Shown here: piece after piece, positions 59,601 to 60,607 of the stretch
Position numbering within the stretch: position 1 is the first letter of the stretch
Layout of the letters: the number at the start of each line of letters is the position of its first letter
Source of the DNA: Progne subis subis
Lineage: Eukaryota; Chordata; Aves; Passeriformes; Hirundinidae
Direction: 5' to 3'
Length of the DNA stretch: 64,000 nt
NCBI GenBank assembly: GCA_022316685.1
Contig: JAKJHU010000152.1
Location: 186,001 to 250,000 of the forward strand
The notes under the pieces: generated by a model
Databases searched by the model: none
Seen by the model: the letters and a program-made list of their open reading frames with translations, nothing else
Told to the model about the DNA's origin: nothing
Program-made: the position numbers and the translations under genes

Positions 59601-60607
59601 CAATTAACGCTGCGCGCAAGATCCGTAAAAACCGCATAAAACGAGCTGTGAAAATGAAGGGTTGGCTTTTCCCGCACAAGGAGAACGGAGAAAATGGCTA
59701 ACTTATTCCAACACTGGTTCCCCCAGCAGCCGAGGAGGGGCCCCCCCTGCACACAGACCTGTCCTACTACTCCTACGAGTACGAGCCCGACGCCTTCGCC
59801 GACGCGCTGGAGGCGGCGGAGCTGAGCACGGCCCGGGCAGGGGACAGCAGCCAGGGACAGCCCACCCCAGCGGAATGGTGAGCCCTCAGCTGGGAGGGTT
59901 TTATCTTTTCTTTGTAGTAGAGCTGGGATTAAACCACGGGGGATGGAGTTTTCTCGTGTTTGGACTCAGGTGTTTATTAATTCTTATCTAAAGCAGCGTC
60001 GCTGGTTGTGAGTTCCAGCCAACAAGGTAGAAAATGGTTCTGTCTCTGACTCTTTCCGTGGTCTTTTAAGTATAATTTGTCCAATAATGAGATGACATCT
60101 ATATTATTTATACTTTTAACCCAATAACCGACCACCCAAGGCACGGATCTGTGCTCTGGGACAGGGACAGGAGCCCAGCGAGGGCTGGAGCTGTGCCAGG
60201 CCTTGGGATGGAGCTCAGGGAAAGGTTCTTCCCCCCGAGGGTGCTGGGCACTGCCCAGGCTCCCCAGGGAATGGTCCCAGCCCCGAGGCTGCCAGAGCTG
60301 CAGGAGCTCTCAGGGATGCTCAGGGTGGGATTGTTGGGGTCTGTGCAGGGCCAGGGGCTGGATTTGATCCCTGTGGGTCCCTCCCAGCTCTGTGACATTT
60401 TCCCTGCCCAGGCTCAGCGATGTCTCACAGAGATGCATCACAGCAAGGTGATTTTTCCTCCTCGTGTTCTCTTTCTGACAGAGATACGTAATTTAAATGA
60501 AGAGAAGAGGCTCAGAATTGACTCCTGTAAGAGTTTGTTCCTCCAGACGACCTGCTGCAGAACAGAATCCCAATGATGACTACTTCCTGATGCCCTCAGA
60601 ACTGTAG
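5971..60607 (+). CDS. CPAMD8: CPAMD8: secreted alpha-2-macroglobulin/C3-family protein with Kazal domain (44 exons)
   Basis: The joined exons give 1,878 residues; human CPAMD8 has about 1,885. Order: signal peptide (1-24); macroglobulin domains (about 30-635); bait-like region with R-R-R-R-R at 666-670; FFPETW at 746-751; CUB/methyltransferase-FA-like region (about 837-1127); thioester domain with G-C-G-E-Q at 1147-1151; C-terminal macroglobulin and receptor-binding-type domains (about 1376-1700); Kazal module (1725-1769); acidic tail. C3 has a catalytic His about 115 residues after the thioester Cys, and the matching residue here is Asn-1262, as in alpha-2-macroglobulin. The thioester therefore probably prefers amines (inference). 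A2M, C3 and CD109 were excluded because only CPAMD8 combines the methyltransferase-FA-like insert with a C-terminal Kazal domain. All phases are compatible with no internal stop. Only the last two exons are less certain. Confidence 0.95.
6060..8221 (+). other. Intron 1
   Basis: The first 200 nt belong to the CpG island. The remainder is AT-rich with no repeat family or exon recognised. Confidence 0.8.
8222..8373 (+). CDS. CPAMD8: CPAMD8 exon 2 (first macroglobulin domain)
   Basis: Follows a CTCCTCAG acceptor. It encodes [19 protein letters not shown] and a beta-strand-rich continuation, the usual opening of macroglobulin domain 1. Donor GTGAGC. Confidence 0.93.
8374..9587 (+). other. Intron 2
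   Basis: Unique-looking sequence. No exon, RNA gene or recognisable repeat seen. Confidence 0.7.
9588..9610 (+). CDS. CPAMD8: CPAMD8 exon 3 (23-nt microexon)
   Basis: Encodes DKGTIKLK between a pyrimidine-rich ATTTTAG acceptor and GTGAGTG. Its length exactly restores phase between exons 2 and 4. Confidence 0.85.
9611..10483 (+). other. Intron 3
   Basis: Nothing recognised apart from T-rich low complexity around 10100-10170. Confidence 0.7.
10484..10649 (+). CDS. CPAMD8: CPAMD8 exon 4 (MG1/MG2 junction)
   Basis: Contains [15 protein letters not shown], the family hallmark '[10 protein letters not shown]' region (about residues 130-143), and one N-Y-T glycosylation sequon. Donor GTAAAG. Confidence 0.95.
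10772..10824 (+). CDS. CPAMD8: CPAMD8 exon 5
   Basis: Encodes [17 protein letters not shown] in macroglobulin domain 2, a close family match. Acceptor CTTTTTTAG, donor GTAAAG, ends in phase 0. Confidence 0.92.
11289..11306 (+). CDS. CPAMD8: CPAMD8 exon 6 (18-nt microexon)
   Basis: Encodes IEAYVV, the strand that precedes D-P-R/K-G in this family. A long TTTCTTTTTTCTTTCAG tract precedes it and GTGAGT follows. Confidence 0.88.
11712..12359 (+). mobile_element. Solo LTR of an endogenous retrovirus, sense (copy A, intron 6)
   Basis: A 648-bp element starting TGTTGGAG and ending CCCCCAACA, flanked by GAAAGA and GAAAGG. That is a 6-bp target duplication with one mismatch, fitting class II (ERVK-type) insertion. 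It carries a sense AATAAA at 12228. An inverted homologous copy lies at 41291-41932. There are no internal retroviral genes, so it is a recombined solo LTR with no coding capacity. Confidence 0.85.
12872..12926 (+). CDS. CPAMD8: CPAMD8 exon 7
   Basis: Encodes [18 protein letters not shown], the continuation of exon 6 in macroglobulin domain 2. Donor GTGAGT. Ends after the first base of a codon. Confidence 0.93.
13065..13178 (+). CDS. CPAMD8: CPAMD8 exon 8
   Basis: Encodes residues about 186-223, including [17 protein letters not shown], the end of macroglobulin domain 2. Sequons N-M-T and N-K-S are present. Confidence 0.94.
13501..13585 (+). CDS. CPAMD8: CPAMD8 exon 9 (MG3 start)
   Basis: Encodes [12 protein letters not shown], the family's 'LPKFEV' signature that opens macroglobulin domain 3. 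Acceptor TTTCATTGCAG, donor GTAGGA. Confidence 0.94.
13860..13968 (+). CDS. CPAMD8: CPAMD8 exon 10
   Basis: Encodes [16 protein letters not shown], the 'YTYGKPVxG' signature of macroglobulin domain 3. Ends in phase 0 before GTGAGG. Confidence 0.94.
14143..14357 (+). mobile_element. CR1 LINE 3' fragment (intron 10)
   Basis: Typical 5'-truncated CR1 tail: 'GGAAGAAGCTCTTTTCCCAG', 'GGCACTGCCCAGG' and the end 'GGGTCCCTTCCAGCTC'. Non-coding remnant. Confidence 0.85.
14625..14852 (+). CDS. CPAMD8: CPAMD8 exon 11 (MG3/MG4)
   Basis: Encodes residues 289-364, ending [12 protein letters not shown], the 'FKPGLPFxGK' motif that starts macroglobulin domain 4. Confidence 0.95.
14988..15158 (+). CDS. CPAMD8: CPAMD8 exon 12 (MG4)
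   Basis: Encodes residues 365-421, starting [14 protein letters not shown]. Phase 0 at both ends. Donor GTGGGT. Confidence 0.94.
15529..15657 (+). CDS. CPAMD8: CPAMD8 exon 13 (MG4/MG5)
   Basis: Encodes residues 422-464, including [14 protein letters not shown], matching the family 'YLSVSSWYSPSxC' pattern. The acceptor follows a T/A-rich tract ending TTTTTAAG. Confidence 0.92.
15658..17815 (+). other. Intron 13
   Basis: No exon seen. Poly-A run at 17224-17243. The remainder looks unique. Confidence 0.75.
17816..18005 (+). CDS. CPAMD8: CPAMD8 exon 14 (MG5, contains RRSKR)
   Basis: Encodes residues 465-527: [15 protein letters not shown], then sequons N-F-T and N-V-T. R-R-S-K-R at 506-510 fits a proprotein-convertase site. 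The donor GTAGCC at 18006 is poor, and a large minisatellite starts 22 nt behind it. The frame stays open through the donor into that array. Confidence 0.92.
18028..18797 (+). repeat. Minisatellite, 22 units of 33-37 bp (intron 14)
   Basis: Unit of the form CTCRCCCCCATTTTCRGTGCAGAACAACCTTTCCAA: twelve 36-bp units, eight 33-bp units (lacking ACA) and two 37-bp units, summing exactly to 770 bp. It starts 22 nt behind the exon 14 donor. The unit lacks stop codons in most frames, which creates long spurious frames on both strands. It ends cleanly at the last TTTCCAA. Confidence 0.97.
19450..19609 (+). mobile_element. CR1 LINE 3' fragment (intron 14)
   Basis: Diverged CR1 tail ending 'CCCTTCAACCTAAACAATTC' followed by TGTGATTCTGT, the CR1 terminal octamer repeats. 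Confidence 0.85.
20013..20185 (+). CDS. CPAMD8: CPAMD8 exon 15
   Basis: Encodes [20 protein letters not shown] and [12 protein letters not shown] (macroglobulin domain 5). The acceptor is a CAGCAG tandem, so the exon may start at 20013 or 20016, with two or one Ala at the junction. Confidence 0.92.
20268..20417 (+). CDS. CPAMD8: CPAMD8 exon 16 (MG6)
   Basis: Encodes [20 protein letters not shown] and the VDKSVYLLK motif, which is 'VDxSVLLLK' in the family. Phase 0 at both ends. Confidence 0.95.
20520..20681 (+). CDS. CPAMD8: CPAMD8 exon 17 (bait-like region, five Arg)
   Basis: Encodes [15 protein letters not shown] and then FWWPGMSS followed by five Arg at residues 666-670. Basic clusters here lie where the bait region of macroglobulins is cut. 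Established knowledge: CPAMD8 is reported to be processed into two chains at a basic motif. Confidence 0.93.
20808..21435 (-). mobile_element. Solo LTR, antisense (intron 17)
   Basis: A 628-bp element bounded by TGTCTTGG and CCAAGACA (perfect 8-bp inverted ends), flanked by GTAG and GAAG, a possible 4-bp target duplication with one mismatch. On the minus strand it shows AGTAAAGAGCTGTTATTCCC, resembling the polyadenylation region of abundant songbird LTRs. No viral genes. Confidence 0.75.
21436..23265 (+). other. Remainder of intron 17
   Basis: No exon or recognised mobile element. Poly-A run at about 23153-23173. Confidence 0.7.
23266..23408 (+). CDS. CPAMD8: CPAMD8 exon 18
   Basis: Encodes [20 protein letters not shown] and the variable stretch up to IAP (residues 690-737), the second part of the bait-like region. 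Donor GTAACG. Ends in phase 2. Confidence 0.92.
23409..24374 (+). other. Intron 18
   Basis: Contains a short imperfect direct repeat at 23766-23803 (GTGGAGTRCTAAAAGTG twice). Otherwise nothing recognised. Confidence 0.65.
24375..24440 (+). CDS. CPAMD8: CPAMD8 exon 19 (FFPETW)
   Basis: Encodes [26 protein letters not shown] (746-751) is the strongest single landmark of the family after the thioester. The acceptor TAGCAG is a tandem: the start can be 24375 or 24378, with or without one Ser. K-R-K-R precedes the landmark. Donor GTATTG is weak. Confidence 0.93.
25668..25855 (+). mobile_element. CR1 LINE 3' fragment (intron 19)
   Basis: CR1 tail with 'GCACAGGGTGCCCAGAGCAG', 'CCATGGCAGGGTGG' and the end 'CTTTCCAACCCAAACCATTC' plus CATGTTTCTATT. 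Confidence 0.92.
26825..27150. repeat. T/G-rich low complexity and (TA)n (intron 19)
   Basis: 26825-26930 is runs of T and G. 27108-27142 is a (TA)n microsatellite. These are the only features seen in the second half of intron 19. Confidence 0.85.
27301..27532 (+). CDS. CPAMD8: CPAMD8 exon 20 (MG7)
   Basis: Encodes [19 protein letters not shown] and [19 protein letters not shown] (residues 759-836), the ANA-to-MG7 segment found in every macroglobulin. Donor GTAAAA. An LTR-derived stretch begins within about 10 nt of the donor. Confidence 0.95.
27536..28115 (-). mobile_element. LTR-type element, antisense, family 2 copy 1 (intron 20)
   Basis: Homologous to 44648-45230 and 59891-60135. Shared blocks include TTTGGACTCAG, the antisense polyadenylation signal at 27618-27623, AATTATGAAATGACACCTAT, CTTTTAACCCAATAAT and ACTCAATTTTGGAAGC. 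It begins almost at the exon 20 donor and holds a (TA)n expansion at 27893-27922. Right boundary approximate. Confidence 0.7.
28727..28880 (+). CDS. CPAMD8: CPAMD8 exon 21 (MG7)
   Basis: Encodes [19 protein letters not shown] and continues to LGLSNIT (residues 837-887). It matches human CPAMD8 closely by recall. Donor GTACTC. Confidence 0.95.
28881..29459 (+). other. Intron 21
   Basis: Nothing recognised. The frame of exon 21 stays open for about 450 nt into the intron, apparently by chance. Confidence 0.65.
29460..29602 (+). CDS. CPAMD8: CPAMD8 exon 22
   Basis: Encodes [19 protein letters not shown] and [13 protein letters not shown] (residues 888-935), the region leading into the CUB domain. 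Confidence 0.93.
29844..29891. repeat. 24-bp tandem duplication (intron 22)
   Basis: Two adjacent copies of AATCTAAGAACTGTGATAAA plus ATGG, identical. Confidence 0.95.
30075..30126 (+). CDS. CPAMD8: CPAMD8 exon 23
   Basis: Encodes [17 protein letters not shown], the start of the CUB-like segment ('PEGxxxExTxS'). Donor GTAAGT. Confidence 0.92.
30812..31110 (+). CDS. CPAMD8: CPAMD8 exon 24 (methyltransferase-FA-like insert, first half)
   Basis: Encodes residues 953-1052 and ends [18 protein letters not shown]. The W-D-E-F-x-x-F-W-I-S-W-x-x-G pattern fits the farnesoic-acid O-methyltransferase-like (Methyltransf_FA) domain found in CPAMD8 and some invertebrate thioester proteins. In this context it is probably structural or ligand-binding rather than enzymatic (inference). 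Confidence 0.94.
31440..31960 (+). mobile_element. LTR-like sequence, sense (intron 24)
   Basis: From about 31485 (TGTGGGAAATCC) the sequence resembles an avian LTR: a sense AATAAA at 31842, then a GC-rich 'TTGTAACCGGCGGCTTTGCG' stretch. Ends and target duplication were not found, so the boundaries are estimates. Confidence 0.55.
32042..32267 (+). CDS. CPAMD8: CPAMD8 exon 25 (methyltransferase-FA-like insert, second half)
   Basis: Encodes [19 protein letters not shown] and [19 protein letters not shown], the second half of the insert ([11 protein letters not shown]). It ends [11 protein letters not shown], just before the thioester domain. Confidence 0.95.
32268..32823 (+). other. Intron 25
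   Basis: No exon or repeat recognised. Confidence 0.65.
32824..33000 (+). CDS. CPAMD8: CPAMD8 exon 26 (thioester)
   Basis: Encodes [19 protein letters not shown] and G-C-G-E-Q-N. Cys-1148 and Gln-1151 would form the internal thioester. The sequence then runs [17 protein letters not shown], typical of the alpha-helical thioester domain. Confidence 0.98.
33001..34400 (+). other. Intron 26, first part
   Basis: AT-rich with no recognised element. Confidence 0.65.
34408..34523 (-). mobile_element. CR1 LINE 3' fragment, antisense (intron 26)
   Basis: Starts AGAATCACAGAAGATCCTGG, then GTTGGAAGGGACCC and ATCATCGAGTCCAGCTC, the reverse complement of the CR1 3' end. Confidence 0.93.
35025..35222. 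repeat. 99-bp tandem duplication (intron 26)
   Basis: Two adjacent 99-bp copies (35025-35123 and 35124-35222), each starting CTGCAGAATTCTGCAGGCG. I see one substitution (TGTG versus TGTC), so the duplication looks recent. Confidence 0.96.
35667..35697. repeat. Poly-T tract before exon 27
   Basis: About 30 uninterrupted Ts. A second T tract lies at 35350-35374. Confidence 0.95.
35953..36034 (+). CDS. CPAMD8: CPAMD8 exon 27
   Basis: Encodes [19 protein letters not shown] in the thioester domain, the family '[19 protein letters not shown]' motif. A very long T tract lies about 250 nt before the acceptor. Confidence 0.96.
36035..37382 (+). other. Intron 27
   Basis: Nothing recognised. Confidence 0.65.
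37383..37539 (+). CDS. CPAMD8: CPAMD8 exon 28 (Asn at the catalytic-His position)
   Basis: Encodes [12 protein letters not shown] and [12 protein letters not shown], ending GRILNKDIQ. Asn-1262 stands where C3 has its transacylating His, about 114 residues after Cys-1148. The position was assigned by motif, not by structural alignment. Confidence 0.95.
37950..38024 (+). CDS. CPAMD8: CPAMD8 exon 29
   Basis: Encodes [19 protein letters not shown], helices of the thioester domain. Phase 0 at both ends. Confidence 0.95.
38025..39960 (+). other. Intron 29
   Basis: Short T- and GT-rich tracts (39690-39720, 39800-39860). No exon or repeat family recognised. Confidence 0.65.
39961..40126 (+). CDS. 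CPAMD8: CPAMD8 exon 30
   Basis: Encodes [20 protein letters not shown] and LSAYALTLL, then an Ala-rich turn and MNSMAIAQ (residues 1292-1346). Three 21-bp tandem units begin about 43 nt behind the donor. Confidence 0.94.
40170..40233. repeat. 21-bp tandem repeat, 3 units (intron 30)
   Basis: Three near-identical copies of ATGCTGCAGCTGAGCTGCTG plus G, beginning about 43 nt behind the exon 30 donor. Confidence 0.92.
40364..40458 (-). mobile_element. CR1 LINE 3' fragment, antisense (intron 30)
   Basis: Starts AGAATCACAGGATATCCTG, the reverse complement of a CR1 end. Diverged and short. Confidence 0.75.
40775..40861 (+). CDS. CPAMD8: CPAMD8 exon 31
   Basis: Encodes [19 protein letters not shown] and [10 protein letters not shown], a loop of the thioester domain that is longer than in A2M. 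Donor GTAATT. Confidence 0.92.
41291..41932 (-). mobile_element. Solo LTR, antisense (copy B, intron 31)
   Basis: Inverted homologue of 11712-12359. It starts TGTCGGGGGC and ends CTCCAACA, with a perfect 6-bp target duplication ATCTGT on both sides (41285-41290, 41933-41938). That defines the ends and fits class II (ERVK-type) integration. The antisense polyadenylation signal is at 41414-41419. No viral genes remain. Confidence 0.92.
42385..42521 (+). CDS. CPAMD8: CPAMD8 exon 32
   Basis: Encodes [20 protein letters not shown] and [17 protein letters not shown], the last helices of the thioester domain ('NxxGGFSSTQDT'). Confidence 0.95.
42852..43007 (+). CDS. CPAMD8: CPAMD8 exon 33
   Basis: Starts [13 protein letters not shown], completing the 'STQDT' motif. 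It continues with sequon N-L-T and [15 protein letters not shown], in the returning CUB segment. Confidence 0.95.
43008..43379 (+). other. Intron 33
   Basis: Nothing recognised. Confidence 0.65.
43380..43442 (+). CDS. CPAMD8: CPAMD8 exon 34
   Basis: Encodes [20 protein letters not shown] plus Gln. Phase 0 at both ends. Matches the corresponding CPAMD8 segment by recall. Confidence 0.93.
43443..43782 (+). other. Intron 34
   Basis: Nothing recognised. A C-rich tract precedes the exon 35 acceptor. Confidence 0.65.
43783..44021 (+). CDS. CPAMD8: CPAMD8 exon 35 (donor inside a minisatellite)
   Basis: Encodes [20 protein letters not shown], then a low-complexity Pro/Ser linker, an acidic stretch and YKVILETCT. 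The donor GTGGGA at 44022 coincides with the first unit of a 21-bp repeat array, and the frame stays open into it. Confidence 0.92.
44022..44450 (+). repeat. 21-bp minisatellite, about 20 units (intron 35)
   Basis: Unit GGTTCTGGGACGTGGGGAGGT and variants with GTGAGG. It starts at the exon 35 splice donor. G-rich on the + strand, so the nascent RNA could form G-quadruplexes. The frame of exon 35 continues through it as a W-F-W-D-V-G/R-R heptad until 44511. Confidence 0.97.
44648..45230 (-). mobile_element. LTR-type element, antisense, family 2 copy 2 (intron 35)
   Basis: Homologous to 27536-28115 and 59891-60135: ACCCAATAACGAGATGACAC, TTATACTTTTGACCCAATAA, CACTCAATTTTGGAAGCCTG and AAACCTGAAATTCTCAGCC. 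Antisense polyadenylation signal at 44730-44735. Ends approximate. Confidence 0.78.
45231..46883 (+). other. Remainder of intron 35
   Basis: Moderately GC-rich, with no exon or repeat family recognised. Confidence 0.65.
46884..46971 (+). CDS. CPAMD8: CPAMD8 exon 36
   Basis: Encodes [19 protein letters not shown] and [10 protein letters not shown], the family 'SNMAIxEVxLLSGF' receptor-binding motif. The acceptor GGGAAG is weak: purines precede AG, and the pyrimidine tract is about 10 nt upstream. Phase supports it. Confidence 0.9.
48741..48880 (+). mobile_element. CR1 LINE 3' fragment (intron 36)
   Basis: 'CTGGCAGTGCCCAAGGCCAG', 'GGGAGCAGCCTGGGACAGTG' and 'CCCTCCAACCCAAACCATGC' are CR1 tail blocks. 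Confidence 0.92.
49018..49082 (+). mobile_element. CR1 LINE tail remnant (intron 36)
   Basis: 'CCCATGGCAGAGGTGACCCT' and 'CCTTCCCACCCAAACCACG' resemble the last 65 bp of CR1. Confidence 0.65.
49382..49710. repeat. Pentanucleotide array (GAGCC/GAGCT)n (intron 36)
   Basis: About 330 bp, some 65 copies of GAGCY with scattered changes. The 49621-49705 end is almost pure GAGCC. All frames are open except where phase slips, giving spurious Glu-Leu-Ser-Arg-Ala and Leu-Gly-Ser-Ala-Arg frames. Confidence 0.97.
49966..51060. repeat. Five-unit tandem array, 185-244 bp units (intron 36)
   Basis: The landmark ATGCTGCTTG recurs at 49971, 50186, 50383, 50627 and 50812. Each unit holds a TTCTAAATAA-(AAT)n stretch, a CCCTTTCC-CAG-like block, GAGATTTTTA(GCCTAC), an A/C-rich part and TGTCTGACNGAGG. 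Length differences come from the (AAT)n and (CAAA)n parts. Not recognised as a named satellite. Confidence 0.95.
51061..52039 (+). other. End of intron 36
   Basis: Nothing recognised. Confidence 0.65.
52040..52114 (+). CDS. CPAMD8: CPAMD8 exon 37
   Basis: Encodes [20 protein letters not shown] and FYFDE in the receptor-binding-type domain. Phase 0 at both ends. Confidence 0.94.
52707..52812 (+). CDS. CPAMD8: CPAMD8 exon 38
   Basis: Encodes [20 protein letters not shown] and KVYDYYEP, the 'xVYDYYEP' strand that ends the macroglobulin fold. Donor GTTGGT is atypical (T at +3). Confidence 0.94.
52897..53007 (+). CDS. CPAMD8: CPAMD8 exon 39
   Basis: Encodes [20 protein letters not shown] and [17 protein letters not shown] (residues 1664-1700), the end of the receptor-binding-type domain and a linker with two Cys. 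Sequon N-V-S. Confidence 0.93.
53649..53861 (+). CDS. CPAMD8: CPAMD8 exon 40 (Kazal/follistatin module)
   Basis: Encodes residues 1701-1771. Cys at 1725, 1729, 1737, 1748, 1755 and 1769 with V-C-G-S-D-G and Y-x-N-x-C fit a Kazal domain. Three earlier Cys (1708, 1714, 1723) suggest a follistatin-like half. Kazal domains often inhibit serine proteases, but the target is unknown. Sequon N-N-T. Confidence 0.96.
54315..54389 (+). CDS. CPAMD8: CPAMD8 exon 41 (C-terminal linker)
   Basis: Encodes [20 protein letters not shown] plus PQTPA. Low-complexity linker, recognised from good splice sites (TTTGCAG, GTAATG) and phase rather than motif. Confidence 0.8.
54390..57430 (+). other. Intron 41, first part
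   Basis: No exon recognised. GTAGCAGAG triplicated at 54589-54614. Poly-A tract at 55699-55721. Confidence 0.65.
57431..57622. repeat. T/G-rich low-complexity tract (intron 41)
   Basis: Runs of TTTG and GGGGTTTT for about 190 bp. Lys/Asn/Gln-rich frames on the minus strand are artefacts of it. Confidence 0.9.
58866..59050. repeat. Polypyrimidine tract (intron 41)
   Basis: About 180 bp of almost pure C and T on the + strand, built from degenerate 'TTTCCCCCCTTG' words. It could form triplex DNA (inference). Confidence 0.9.
59286..59700 (+). mobile_element. Possible LTR-like sequence before exon 42
   Basis: Starts TGTCATGACAGC and is A-rich, with 'ACCAATTAACGCTGCGCGCA' and CATAAAA-like promoter words near 59570-59650, unlike the surrounding GC-rich sequence. 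No right end or target duplication was found. Could also be unrelated intron sequence. Confidence 0.35.
59727..59877 (+). CDS. CPAMD8: CPAMD8 exon 42 (acidic Tyr-rich tail)
   Basis: Encodes [20 protein letters not shown] and continues acidic to TPAEW (residues 1797-1847). Clustered Tyr beside Asp/Glu could be tyrosine-sulfated (inference). The acceptor CAGCAG is a tandem (59727 or 59730). There is no in-frame ATG, so it is recognised from composition, splice sites and phase. Confidence 0.82.
59891..60135 (-). mobile_element. LTR-type element, antisense, family 2 copy 3 (intron 42)
   Basis: Truncated homologue of 27536-28115: TGTTTGGACTCAGGTGTTTA, AATAATGAGATGACATCTAT and TACTTTTAACCCAATAACCG. 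It starts 13 nt behind the exon 42 donor. Antisense polyadenylation signal at 59973-59978. Confidence 0.78.
60160..60405 (+). mobile_element. CR1 LINE 3' fragment ending at exon 43
   Basis: 'GCACTGCCCAGGCTCCCCAG', 'CCCGAGGCTGCCAGAGCTGC' and 'GGGTCCCTCCCAGCTCTGTG' match the copy at 14143-14357. Its 3' end runs into the pyrimidine tract of the exon 43 acceptor. Confidence 0.88.
60412..60447 (+). CDS. CPAMD8: CPAMD8 exon 43 (36-nt exon beside a CR1 tail)
   Basis: Proposed because exon 42 ends in phase 2 and every direct join to exon 44 gives an immediate TGA. This exon begins G, completing Trp, reads [11 protein letters not shown] and restores phase. Acceptor TTTTCCCTGCCCAG; donor GTGATT is weak. 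It directly follows a CR1 3' end. RNA evidence would be needed to be certain. Confidence 0.55.
60547..60607 (+). CDS. CPAMD8: CPAMD8 exon 44 (C-terminus and stop)
   Basis: After acceptor TTGTTCCTCCAG it reads [19 protein letters not shown] and stop TAG (60605-60607). The acidic Tyr-containing end matches the style of exon 42. If exon 43 is skipped, translation stops at the junction. Confidence 0.6.

Noticed and set aside
60457..60510. Extra exon starting after CTTTCTGACAG at 60481
   Set aside because: In the required phase it hits TAA after a few codons.
5971..60607. Identity as A2M, PZP, CD109, C3, C4 or C5
   Set aside because: Those lack the methyltransferase-FA-like insert plus the C-terminal Kazal module, and C3/C4/C5 have an anaphylatoxin domain that is absent here.
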